A stretch of DNA of 64,000 bases, taken from positions 744,001 through 808,000 of the forward strand of contig MCGE01000018.1 in NCBI GenBank assembly GCA_002105175.1. The letters run 5' to 3'. Below the pieces are notes generated by a model that was not told the DNA's origin, made no database searches, and saw only the letters and a list, made by a program, of their open reading frames with translations. Origin of the DNA: Absidia repens. Its lineage: Eukaryota > Mucoromycota > Mucoromycetes > Mucorales > Cunninghamellaceae. Made by a program: the position numbers and the translations under genes. Below are positions 1 to 11,850 of this stretch, piece after piece (the first letter of the stretch is position 1; each line of letters opens with the position of its first letter).

Positions 1-1378
1 ATTTGCAATATACAAGTGCTGATGATGATTCCTAGAGTATTGACAAATGACACAAAACGAGAAAGGTGAGTGATTTTTATCTGTTGGCGACAAAATTTGA
101 TATATATAATCATTCATTACCTTGATGAAGGAGACGGATATAATGGCTGACGGTACGGTGAATTCTTTAAAATATATAACTTGACGAGATTGTTCCTGTG
201 CACATTTGCGATAGATTTGAATAGTCCCTTTAGATCTAAAATAATATACGCAAAAGGTAAGTCATTGAAATTAATAGTTTCACATATCCCTACTTACCCA
301 ACAAAAATGAGCATGTTCTTTCCACTAAATGTGACATGATCGTTACCATCGACAAGTTGACAATAATAGATCCCCATAACTGTTTCAAACTATAAACAAT
401 AACAAAGAATTACCATCATCAGTTTACGTACCGTACCGTATTTATTTGGTGATAAATACCTGTAACTGGGCTATCGTAACCGTACCTTTCAGGATATCAC
501 GATCCGGTATAAAGCAAATAGATCCATTTCCAAACCCCACCAAAACACCATGTAAGCTAATAAGTAAATGATCATATGCAAAACGGTCAGTACTCTTGCA
601 TTGTACACCATGTCGATTTCCTTACCAGTTGATTCCAAAGTGATCAGCAAAAATAGGGTCCAGGTCTGACATTTCATCGTTTCCAAAATCGACTTTGCTG
701 AAACAGGTAGGTGGAAGACAGAGACCTAGTTGTTGAGGTATTGGGACTGTTTCATGTTTTGCTGAGTTGAAGTCGTAAATATGTATGCAGTTGGATGCTA
801 CAGAAAATGCATAAAGAGTTGTTGCCACGTGTTGTACCCAGTCCACTGATCCATTTGCTTGAAAGAGTTTATGGTATTGACCATTATGTTGACTGTTCAG
901 CTTGAGCTTCTTCGATATATGCCTATGACACAACATGATAGCAAACAGAAGTAAATATTTTAGTTGAAAGCATTGGTTTAACTATTATTATTGTTATGAA
1001 TCCTACCTAGAGCTATCGTCAGGGGAAGACTTATCCAAAGGAAGATCGCGATGATAAATAGCGTGATGAGAAGTTACCAATACAAAGCCACAGGGTGGTA
1101 TAGGATACACAAGCATAGAGTCTTCAGTTAAAGTATCACTCTGATAAAAAAAATATAGAAAAAGAATATGGAATATTGTTTAGCACGCAGTATAAGCGTT
1201 GAGTTGAATCAAATTTAAACATTACCTCTACCAATGTGGCATCTCGTCGGAAAAGGTGATACGATTTCGTGTCTTCATAGTATATATAGGTAAGATCTTG
1301 CTCATCAAAGTAATATAACTGTGCCTGAGAGGAAGGAAGTTGATAAGAACCTAGAGTAGAGACAGGCAGCAACTGCAT
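1..1378 (-). CDS. DDB1/CPSF160/SF3B3-superfamily propeller protein, partial
   Basis: Spliced minus-strand gene that runs off the left edge. Exons read: about 1378-1226, 1140-1007, 922-626, 556-486, about 459-429, 389-298, about 235-121, and a piece ending at base 1. The second exon carries a Val-Tyr-Pro-Ile-Pro-Pro-Cys-Gly-Phe-Val-Leu-Val stretch followed by Ala-Ile-Tyr-His. This resembles the IPVPEPFGG...ITYHNG strand of DDB1 and its relatives (MMS1 N-terminal domain), which are beta-propeller scaffolds of ubiquitin ligase, cleavage/polyadenylation or splicing complexes. Later exons read like propeller blades (VLVGFGNGSICFIPD). Which family member it is cannot be decided. The motif usually lies about 190 residues from the N-terminus, but here only about 50 residues precede it before a 38-base T tract, so the true start is unclear. 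The exon phases I could check are consistent. Confidence 0.45.
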
Positions 1379-1435
1379 GACAAGTGGAAGTAGAAGAAGG
1401 GTCAGAAAGAGAAAAAAAAGACATGTTTAAAAGAC

Positions 1436-1437
<2 letters not shown>

Positions 1438-1476
<39 letters not shown>
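1438..1476. repeat. long poly(T) tract
   Basis: An almost pure T run of more than 30 bases in the divergent promoter between the propeller gene and the ABC transporter. It is the longest of about 16 homopolymer runs of 20 bases or more in the window. It is followed by a pyrimidine-rich stretch to about 1625. Confidence 0.9.
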
Positions 1477-1477
<1 letters not shown>

Positions 1478-1901
1478 GCAATGCAGTGGTGCGACCGACA
1501 AAACATATATATTTCACCCCTTTCCTTTCCTTTCTTTACTTTATATTTCTCTCTCTTTTTTCTTTCTTTCTTTTTCTTACTTTTTTTTTTTACTCCTAGT
1601 TTACTCTCCTTTACTTCTTTCTTTACTACATATTTAACAATATTCCTTCATGATATTCGTCGCACCTTTTTGTGGTAGCACTTTGCGACAGGTAAAACTA
1701 AATATACTTACTCCATTCCAAAAACAGACCTCTTGCTTACTTTACTTGTATACACCATGAAACAAAACAGAACGATCAAGGTATATTAGAACCTGACGCT
1801 TGTATTCGGGAAACGTAAATTTAATCCGTCAACACTATATATCAAACTGCCAGTTACTTACTATGTTTACTACTGTCCCTTTCTTCTTCTATTTTAGGGT
1901 G

Positions 1902-4900
1902 ATGGATATCATCTTACCAATGTCGTTCCTTTTTTTATCATTTGGCTGGAATATTCGACGTCATTACCGAACGACCAGATCTCACGTTGATGCCGATTAT
2001 CTACGCCTACCTACTACCCAGTCCTCCTTTATCTTGCGCCGGATTCTCGTCATGTTGGTCTTTATCCTCTTTGAAATAAGCTCATGGGCTTTCTTATTTG
2101 CTTGGCGTCTGGAAAGCGTTATTCTTGATCAAGATACTGATGACCATAGTACTGCTCTTTACCAGGTGGTGGCTCCAAGCTTGGCTATTATACCAAGGGT
2201 AACGAACTCTTTGTAGTACATTCACCACTTTAACTAACTTCTCACTTTATAGATTTATATACTCATGCTAGTGCTTCGATCCTTTACCACACCATCCGAT
2301 CCTCTATCTCCTTCCAAGTTTACGCTGTATAATTACCATTTTTTGTTATTTTACACCTTGGCAATTACCTCTTCTTTTCTGCGGTGCTTCTCTTACCTTG
2401 TCATATCTCATGGTGATCATTGGCTAACCTCTTGGACGATAGAAATATCATTTGCAATGACAAATTTAACAATCAATCTCATTTTATGGACAGCAAGTGC
2501 TACGGCGCCTTCTGAATTGGATCAAGGGGAACTTTTGGACTTTGACGACACAGATGATGGTGTCATGGTACTTCATGACGGCCGGGTTGTACGAAATGTA
2601 AGTAGTAGCATCATCTGAACTACTTTTTTTAGTGATCGATCTTCTTCCCTACTGACTTTATTATTCTTTTTTTGGTATGTTTATTTTAGGGCCGCATACT
2701 TAGTCTCGAAGCAAATGCATCACCTCTCTCTTGCATCACTTTCCGGTGGATGAATTCTCTCCTTTCCAAAGCCAACACCAACAAGCAACCCCTGAGCTCG
2801 GATCAGTTATGGGCGCTACCTCTTCGTTTACGCTCTCAGGAAAATGATAAACACTTTAGATCAGTCGCCGATCCACCAACTACATCGATCAACATATCAG
2901 CAACTTCGACTACGACTATGCCGTCATCGTCAACAATAACAGCAACTCCACGATCACCGTCGTCATCGTCGTCACCTTGGTCATTCGCATCTCAAATATA
3001 CCGTGCCAATCGTCAATCTGTTGTGTTACAATTGCTTACCGCCATTGCTGCTGTGTTATTTCATTACGCCAACCCCTTCTTTCTTCAACATTTGCTCAGA
3101 TATATTCAAGACCCTCAAGACAAACCCTATTACGCTGGTTACCTATACTCTTTTGCTATTTTTGGATGTGGTCTCCTCAGTACGCTTGTAGCTTCACAGA
3201 CATTATTATGGGGTCGACGCTGGCATGTTTCTATCACCAACATGTTGGACACCGCTATCTATGCACGTGCATTGAAAATGCCTTACTATGGAAAAACGGG
3301 TGGTGGATGGATGGCAGATGGGAAATTATTAGACACGGAACCAATGACCAATATGGACCATGCAACAACAGGTACAACAACAACTGCGACTTTGAATAGC
3401 AATGGAGAACTGCGATCTCATCGTGGCGCAAAGTTAATGAGTCATGATGTTGAACGGCTTGCTGAACTGGCCTCTCATTTACATGTAAGTGAGAAGACGA
3501 AAAGGTTTCATTTGTTTTATCTATGTTGTATACTAACCTCGTATTTTATCTGCCTTTTATGTAGATCTTTTACACGTGCCCTCTTGAAATTGCTGCTGGT
3601 GTTCTCTTCCTCTATCATATCCTTGGAAATTCGTTCTTTGTTGGTTTGGTTGTAATGACCGTGACGCTACCTGTGACTCATATTATTAGCAGAAAATTGA
3701 CAAGAGTACAAAAACGACTTACCGAGGCGAAATCATGGCGGATACAATTATTGTGGGGCTTCTGTAATGGGATCAAAACTACAAAATTTTTGGCTTGGGA
3801 ACGGAAATGGGAACAAATGATCATGGTAATAATAACTATCCAACAACGACTAAAAAAACTCTTCGTGTACTGACCGATTACTTTTTTCTACTTTTACGAA
3901 AGACTGCTCGTGGAGATGAACTTGTATTACTGATCAAACTCTACAGTCAAAACGCTTTTCTTGGATTGATTTGGTTCGCAACACCAATATTTGTCACAAC
4001 TGTCTCTTTTGCGTGGTACACTTTGGTTCAAGGAAACAAATTGGATGCCAGGTAAGGCTTATCTCATTTGAATCAATATAATCCTGAGATATCGCTCTAA
4101 TATTTCCCCTTTTTTTCTTGCTTGTAGTACCGCATTTGTTAGCGTGGTCCTTTTTGGAATGTTACGAGATCCCCTCAACATCATGCCGCAAGCTTTTATG
4201 GCGTATCACGAATCTAGAGCTAGTCTTGATAGAATTTATACCTTCCTGTATTCTGCGGATCACATGAACTCCCCAGAAAATACCCACAACAGCAACAGCA
4301 ACAACAACAACAATAGCAACAGCAGTAGCGACAGCAATAGCAACAACAACAGCGATAGAAACAACAACAGCAATGATAATGATACAGCAACTCAACCGAC
4401 ATCATCCTTTTACAGCATGCAACATCGATCGTATGAAGAGCAAGTTAAGGTTGGATTTGTGGGTGGTACCTTCAAACTGTGTGTAGATCAACCAAAACAC
4501 CAAGGCACTCATGAGTATCACCAACATAATCATCATTATCGAACAGGGGCATTGCTGCCACATGAATCAACAAATCACTTGACAATGTCGATCCCAACCT
4601 TCGATTTTCCAGCAGGGGAACTCTCTATTATTACTGGCCCTTCCGCTATTGGCAAAACACGGTTACTTCATGCTTTACTTGGAGAAGAAAAAGAAGCATT
4701 CCATGGTCAGTCTATTCTACCTTCTCGATTCTTGACGTTGAGCCATACCGCTGTGGTGCGCGATCAATTCAATCCATCTCTCTTTTTACTCAAGGTTGCC
4801 TATGTGTCACAAGTGCCATGGCTCGAGTCTGGCACGATCAGGGCGAATATCTTGTTTTGGGAACAGTGGGATGATGTTCGCTATCGATCAGTGCTACACC

Positions 4901-7883
4901 AATGCGATTTGATCAAAGACTTGTCATTGTTGGAAAATGGTGATTTGACTCAAGTTGGGGAAAACGGAACGGTCTTATCAGGTAAGAAACTCAAAAATAG
5001 AGAGGGGGGTGAGAGAAGGTGAGCACAGTATAAACGGTCTCATACCTTTTATTATGTATACATTGGTATAGATACTTTGAAATCAAAAATATCATTAGCT
5101 CGAGCTATGTTTTCTCCAGCAAAGACGGTGATTATTGACGACATATTCTCAACCATGGACAGCAACACCTCCACCATGTTATTAGAACGATGCAGCTTAA
5201 ATGGTGATGGGTTTACTGGATTGATGAAAGGTCGAACTCTTATTATTGCCACCAGATGCAAACTTGGAACATGGGCTAAGGACACGAAACTTATTGTGTC
5301 TATGTCAGCACCGGCCAAAATCCGAACTATCCAGCAGGAAAAATATATTGTGGATTTTTTGCATCCTCACAGCCATGATTTCAACAAGGATGCCAACCAT
5401 GATGATATCGTATCAGCAATGAAAATGGATGATCAACAATCTGTCGATGAGGGGGGTTTAGGGATGGATACATTGGTTGAGCCAAGTGGTAACCGCTTTA
5501 TTGACGAAGACTACTTTGACGAAGGATCAGTGATGCGTGACTCTATTCTGGAAACGGATGACGACTCCCAGCAAAACACAACTATAACAAGGGACTTAGC
5601 GTATGCAACCTACTTTACAGCCTGTGGTGGATGGTTTTTCTGGGTATCTGCTGTGGTATTGACGGTTCTGACAAGAATTTCTTCGTTAGGTGAATGCTAT
5701 TGGCTAAAGGAAGGTAACACGTGCCAAATAACAGAGGCTTGAAAATGATATGGTAGCTCTAACCTGCATTGATCTTTTTTTTATCTCCCAATTAGGTATG
5801 GTCAACATCATCCTCCCATTCGTTTTTGATTGCGAAGTTGGATTCTATGACAGTGCAGCAATATATCCTTATTTATCTTGGACTTAGCTTCGTTACAGTC
5901 GGCTTCAACTTTATTCGAACAATTATTCAATACCGTGGATCCCTTCGTGCTTCACACCGACTCTTCTTTGGACTACTGCAATCTGTTAGCCGGGCTCCTC
6001 TCCAGTTTTTTGAAACTACACCAGCAAAGGATATTATGCTTCGATTTGGAAAGGATGTGGAAACGATTGACACAAGCCTTGGACTCCATATCAACTTTTT
6101 AATTCAAACAATAATTGGAATTATTGGTATTGTGGTGACTATTGGGATTATTCTGCCTCACTTCTTTGTCGCCATGGGGATTGCTGTCATTTTTTACTGT
6201 GTTTACGGTGCTACTTATATTGGTGCATCTCATAGACTCAAGAAACTGGATACCGACAATCGACCTTTGATTTACAATTTGTACACGGACTCTTTGGCTG
6301 GATTAGTCACAATCAGGGCTTATGGCAAGCAGCAACAAATGATGAAGAAAATGTATCAACTTCTGGATGATACCATGCGACCTTTTTACTTACTGTGGAC
6401 AACGAATAGGTATCTCAAAAATAGAATGGTCAAGGGATGGGGGTTTTATTTCTAGGCACTAACATTGCTTTCTTCAGGTGGCTTTTTGTGCGTGTAGAAT
6501 TCATTGGGGCGTCACTTTCTCTCTTCCTTAGCTTATTGCTAGTCTACAAAATGGACCAACTGGATGCTGGATTGGCTGGTATAGTTTTGACTTTGGCATC
6601 CAGTCTTTTGGAATACGTTTATTGGATGATGCGACAATCAACAGCAGTTGGTATGCATTTTGATGCAGTGCAACATGTCAATGAGTATATGGAAATGCCT
6701 CAGGAACCACCAGGTGTATTAGAGGGGTCACGTCCTCCTGCCGCGGTAAACCAAAGAAATAAAGCAATAAGATAAATAGATTGTAGGAATGTTTAGAGGA
6801 TGGGAAAAACTATGGCTGACATTTTTTTTTATTTATTGCTATTGCTATTTAATATAGTGGCCAACATCTGCAGCCATTCAGGTGCGTGATTTGATTGTAG
6901 GCACCACGGATGAATGCATTCTGAAGCACGTGTCATTTACTGTACTTCCGGGAGAAAAAATGGCTTTAATTGGTGGCGGAGAACGAAATGGATTTATTCA
7001 TTGTCTGTTTAGATTTCTTAATCCTTTGCGTGGTTCAATTAAGATTGATGGAGTGAATATTGCATGGGTAAGAAAAAAAAAGCCAGGAATGAAAGGACAA
7101 ATCGATATTAATGTCTTTAAAAAAATTACAAATATAGATTGGGGTGGAAGACTTACGATCAAGAATCACGTTTATTGCTAAAGATTGCGATCTGATTGGT
7201 GATACAGTAAGTAAAAATACACGTTGACCTATTTAGCATGCATATAAAGAAAACTGAATGTATTTCTTTGTTACTATTGATAGGTACGGAGTAATTTGGA
7301 TCCATTTGGGGAATACGACGATTACGAATTATGGCAATCACTATACAGAGTCCACCTGGCAAAACCCGAAGACGAACCTCACGAAGGACTTATTTATGAT
7401 TTGGACATGACGATATCCCACGACAGCGCAGTGTTTTCTGCTGGTGACAAGCAACTGTTGGCAATGGCGCGTGCCTTCCTTTTGGATGCTGTCAAGCTTG
7501 TTGTGATTGAAGAGGCGAATGAAGATTATCCAAAAATAGCCCGTATCATCGCAGATGAATTGGTGGATTCGGTAAGTTAATATCATCATGCCATTTTACT
7601 CTGCTTTATTTGGTCGATTCTGACTTTTTCTATTTAATATTATTTTTATTAGACTGTCCTCCTGGTTGCCAATCACCTTAATCGTGCATTGACTTATGAT
7701 CGAGTAAGTTGTCCAAAAATGATCATGGAACGTGAAAAATATTGACAGGCCATTTTTATTAATTCATACTATTTTTGTCTTTAGGTCGCTGTCTTTGAAG
7801 AAAGTGAGCTGATTGAAATTGGACGACCCTCGGATCTTTTGCAGGATACCAATAGCCGGCTACATGCAATCTGCAATGAGTAA
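1902..7883 (+). CDS. ABCC (MRP)-type full ABC transporter with degenerate NBD2
   Basis: Fourteen exons read: 1902-2198, 2253-2597, 2690-3484, 3565-3825, 3903-4051, 4128-4981, 5072-5713, 5796-6409, 6478-6745, 6858-7067, 7138-7206, 7284-7571, 7653-7703, 7785-7883; about 1,645 residues. Order: N-terminal hydrophobic segments (TMD0-like), TMD1, an Asn/Ser-rich insert (about 4277-4400), NBD1, TMD2, NBD2. NBD1 has Walker A GPSAIGKT, Q-loop VSQVPW, signature LSGDTLKSKISLARA, Walker B TVIIDD, and an Arg where the H-loop His belongs. NBD2 lacks the Walker A Lys/Ser (GGGERNGF), has a Lys for the Q-loop Gln, FSAGDKQ for the signature and VVIEEAN for Walker B, but keeps the H-loop His (ANHLNRAL). Family role: ATP-driven export of conjugates or drugs across vacuolar or plasma membrane; with NBD2 this damaged, transport activity is doubtful. 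The join of exons 7 and 8 is out of frame by one base. Start is the first ATG in frame after the poly-pyrimidine stretch; an upstream exon is possible. Confidence 0.8.
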
Positions 7884-8160
7884 ACTTGGTAGTACTACTT
7901 GAGTTATTAGCAGTAGCATTAGTACTCGTAATAGTATCAGCATTAGCATTAGCATTAGCATTAGTAGTAGTAGTATTTTATTTATTTATCTATCATTTAT
8001 CATCATCATTTATCATCATTCTTCTATATAGTCCCTACCCCTTTTATCCTCTTACTTTAATACAATTTTTTTTTTTTTTACAAACCTTATGTCTTTCTGA
8101 TGCGTGGGGATTTTATGTTTTTGTGCTTTAATTTATGACTGACCCTCCGCCAGTCATCAT

Positions 8161-8343
8161 TCAGGATGTTTTCTCATGTATAAAAAATGACTCTTGTGTA
8201 ATTTGAATGTCCGTCAAATCTTGGGGAAGGCGATCATACATCACTTTCAACCAATCAAATAGATGAGTGGTCAAAGGTGCATATTTCAGGGAGCTTCCAT
8301 CGGCAAGACTAGAAATGCTGAGTTTTAATAAGAGTCTGGACAC
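8161..8343 (-). pseudogene. short coding-like fragment, unknown
   Basis: A 60-codon open stretch without an ATG (opens at GTG), convergent with the ABC transporter and inside the upstream region of the Ecl1-like gene. Composition is protein-like (for example LFDWLKVMYDRLPQDLTD) and an acceptor-like AG precedes it, but no partner exon is visible in the following 170 bases. It could be a relic exon or chance. I do not recognise a family. Confidence 0.2.
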
Positions 8344-8521
8344 TTAGTCTGGGAGTATAAAGTGACCCTCGCTTGTTACTTTTTCCTTCCTTCCTTTTTT
8401 CTCTTTGTTATTCATCTTTACACAATATATTCATTGTGATTCTTTGAATCCTACATTTGAAGCTCTGGACTCATCCTCTTTGTAACGCACTTATCTACCG
8501 TACATATATACACATACAACA

Positions 8522-9054
8522 ATGAGCGACTTGCAATGGTGCACTACTTGTGATAAAGCTATCCAAGCTTATTCGGTAAGTTACTCGCATAAAAAACACT
8601 GGTTAGAAATAATATCCTGTCAACTCACCTACCCTATTTATATATATAGAATTCACTTTATTGTTCAGAGGAATGTCTTCGTCAAGATGCCATTAACCAT
8701 CATCCATTGCTAGGCTATGACTTCCCGGAATTCAAAGACTTCCCGCGCCGCACTAGTCTCTCGCCCTCCATGATTTCCTTATCACCAACATTATCTACAA
8801 CGTCAACCATGTCATCAGTGTCACCTACATTATCGCCCTTGCCCAGCACATTTGCTCTTCACCAACCCTCTTCCTCTCATCATCAACGACAACCGAGCAC
8901 TGGCTCAACGACATACCCATCCTCGCTATCTGATGATATTTTCCATCTTGAATCGGCTGTAAACTCCAAAAACAACACGAAATACAACTCATCAAGTAGT
9001 TCCACTTTGACTGGTCCTACTGCTCATCATCAATCCATTTTGTTTTATGTTTGA
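8522..9054 (+). CDS. Ecl1-family life-span regulatory factor
   Basis: Two exons, 8522-8575 and 8650-9054, give 152 residues. The N-terminus carries a compact Cys motif: WCTTCDKAI, about 14 residues, then LYCSEEC. This is the pattern of the fungal Ecl1/Ecl2/Ecl3 'life-span regulatory factor' family, small zinc-binding-type proteins known from fission yeast to extend chronological life span and act in stress and starvation responses. The intron falls exactly between the two Cys pairs. The rest is a Ser/Thr/Pro-rich low-complexity tail with no recognisable domain, typical of the family. The first ATG of the transcript region is used. The motif supports the family, not a specific paralogue. Confidence 0.75.
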
Positions 9055-10067
9055 TCATGGTTCTCCTCCACATTCCTTTATCCTATGCCCCCATCCCCCC
9101 CCCTTCCCCTTTGTCTACCTTAGTATGTATATCTGTAGTCATTGTCTTTTTTTATCTATCATTTCTTTGTCAATTATTATATTCCCTTCCCCCCTCCCCA
9201 AAAAAATCATGCCATATTCTTTTTATGTATATACAACTGACTCACCACCACCCCTTTTTTCGCAATTCACGCACTTGATTTTTCCGTCCCATGTATGTCT
9301 TCTTCTTTTCCCTCAATTTATTATAATAAAAACAAATTGAACATTGATACCCATTCTATTATGCATGTCTCTCTTTTTTTTCTCAATGATGTCGTTCTAG
9401 TTTCTGTCCTGTCTTGTTTTATTCGGGTTTTTTATTTTTGCGGACATCATTGAGCCGAGTCAAACTAGAAAAAATATAGCTGGAACCCCACACTCCCAAC
9501 TCCCAGTACTCCCAATCCGCTCCACTAAAATGAAAGAATCCATTCATCCTATGTCATTTTTTTTTAAGATCGATCCGAAAGAAAAATCTGGAAGCCTATG
9601 ATGTAACGTGAGACGGCGCTTTAAAAAAATCGTCTACGCACTTTTTGCTAATTTGAGTTCGACTCTCACATTATTGAGATGATGGTGAGCAGCCCCCTTT
9701 TCACACACACACATTCACACATAAAACAAATGCTTCCCTGAATTTAAACGGAGCACTAGTCATTGAAAAAATGTCAAAAACGAATGGACTGTAGACAATA
9801 GAGTAAACAATTGTTCATCTTTCCTTTATTGTTCAGCATAGAGAAAATCGACGAGTGATATACTATATACTACAAAGATAGATAAAACTAATGATGCTAA
9901 AAGTGTAAATATTCTGATGATAGATGTTGTATATGAGAGTGTCACAATACGGAAGGTAGCAGGGACGGGGTATTCATAAGCAATGGTAAAATGAATGACT
10001 AAAAATGACGGAGGTAAAATAAAACTATCAATCCATCAAAGATATAAAGTGCTAGTCCCTCTATTCT
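9055..10067. other. intergenic, no gene seen
   Basis: 3' region of the Ecl1-like gene (AATAAAA-type signals near 9325) followed by AT-rich DNA. Around 9650 there is a GAGTTCGACTCTC stretch resembling a tRNA B box, but no tRNA cloverleaf could be folded around it. A short CA-rich run lies near 9703. Confidence 0.5.
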
Positions 10068-11850
10068 TCAAACAGGTATGTATTTTGTTGATCGAGGCGG
10101 TCCAAGATAGTCATCATACGAGGAGGGCGCATTTAAATGATAGGCACCATCACAAATATGTCGAGCATCATCATTCAGCACATAGAAGTTGAATGCCCTG
10201 TCTGAAGCCGGATCGCCATATCAGTCGTTTCTTTGTTTTCCTTGGAGTAATAAAGATCGTACCCAATCGTAACCACAGTATATACTCTGCCACGATGACC
10301 GCATCATCCACTTAACCGAGCCAAGAGATGCATGATCTTCCGTATTCGCCATTGACCCAGATAAGGAAAGCACCGAAATATTCTTCCCCGCACAGGCGTT
10401 TTACCCTGTTATAAACAATCAAACAAATGTAAACATGTAAATATTGCAAGTAACACAAAATAAAAAACACCCAGGCCGCCATTCTCTTTATTTTACCTTT
10501 GAATATGTTGTTCCCGATCATCCATTGGTTATTAAATTCACAACATGAAAAACTAGTCGTTGTTGCATCACCGGTACCTGGCGACCCCCCCCCCTCCGAC
10601 TTCCATTCCAAGTTTTCCAAAAATAGGTTTGGTTGGGGATCATTCATATTGTTCGATGGTTTTGACGGCTACTGAAGTGCGCTGACTATCGCACCTTCCC
10701 CCCCCCCGCCCTTGTATATTTGAGTCGATAAAAAGTTTGTAGGTCGCGAACCATAGACTGGTATCCGTACGCTAAACTAAAATTGAGTAAACCCCCCCCA
10801 GCAACCCGCCAAAAAAAAAAAAAAAAAAAAAAAAAGTTACTAGAAAATTCTTTATAGAGTGTGGTAGACACTTACCTGAACAGTCAGTATCTTTCAATTC
10901 ATTCAAAAAAATTGCTGAAATTCACCCATTTTCTTATCATACACCAGGTAGGGAGAAAGGGATCACATATAGGGTAATAGCAACATAGACATTCGGAATG
11001 ACAACGAAGAATTCGCCGGACGTTCCTGCTTCGTGACAATGAGCGGATGCAGCCATTTTTTTTATTGGTCTTGGCGATCAAAATTTCTAAAAAGAAAATA
11101 TATCCGTTACGCATAAACGGGGGCATCGTATCGGTGTTGTCAGTACCGTCATCATCATTACTATTATCGGTCAGAGCGGTGTTTTTTATTTCCTTGACTT
11201 ACCTCAAACGGCAAATACCCCAAAGAAAAAGACGGCTATGAGAACCGTAATACAAACTGTGTGTATGTGTGTGGCTGGGTGGCTGGATGGGAATTTTGTA
11301 ACAAGACAATGGCAATCAAACAGGCCACAATATATCCAACAAGTTCGAGGCAGCAACCATCGGCTCTATGTGATAATAATAATGTATATGTTTAGTATTT
11401 CATGTACAGGTAGAATTGTAAGTCTTACCTGAAGGATTAAAATTTCGTACCATACAAGTATAATATACCGCAAATATAATTGAATAGGTATTAGACCTAA
11501 AAAGAAAAGACAAAAGTGTTACAGGAAACTATGAGCGAATGTTTGAGAATGATATGCCGTTTTATTTGCTAATACCTCTTCTTGAAGCCAAAGTGCAGGG
11601 TATGAGATCGTCTGAATTTGCCAAGTGGTCTTAAATGTCATCAATCCAATCTTTTACACCATGTTGTAGCAGGATCACCGGTAATGGACAGTCTCTCACC
11701 AAAATCACATCGGACAATGAACCACCTAAGTTCAGATCCAAGCAGTGTATGTTCCAGGGGGTTGATCTGCTAGCATTGATAATATTGATCGCCGTTCGTG
11801 TCACTAAAATTAATAGTATCAATTGATAACATATCATTAGATTCAAAGTA
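10068..11850 (-). pseudogene. decayed multi-exon gene, unknown family
   Basis: Coherent protein-like segments occur in minus-strand order but in shifting frames: about 11800-11600 (LEHTLLGSELRWFIVRCDFGE, then TWQIQTISYPALWLQEE), about 11090-10875 (GEFFVVIPNVYVAITLY, then YDKKMGEFQQFF), about 10650-10495 (NNQWMIGNNIF), about 10410-10240 (GEEYFGAFLIWVNGEYGRS, then CGHRGRVYTVVTIGYDLYYS) and 10215-10068 (AFNFYVLNDDARHICDG...STKYIPV, then stop). Splice-like GTAAG and AG sites separate them. Frameshifts fall at homopolymers (G10 near 10587, T7 near 10907, A-run near 11060). This looks like a gene of several hundred residues broken by small indels, or a real gene with assembly errors in homopolymers. 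I do not recognise the family. Confidence 0.4.

Noticed and set aside
4162..4405. Minus-strand frames rich in Val/Ala/Ile or Cys opposite the ABC transporter
   Set aside because: They are shadows of the AAC/AGC repeat coding the Asn/Ser linker of the transporter.
9640..9680. tRNA B-box-like GAGTTCGACTCTC
   Set aside because: No acceptor, D or anticodon arms could be drawn around it.
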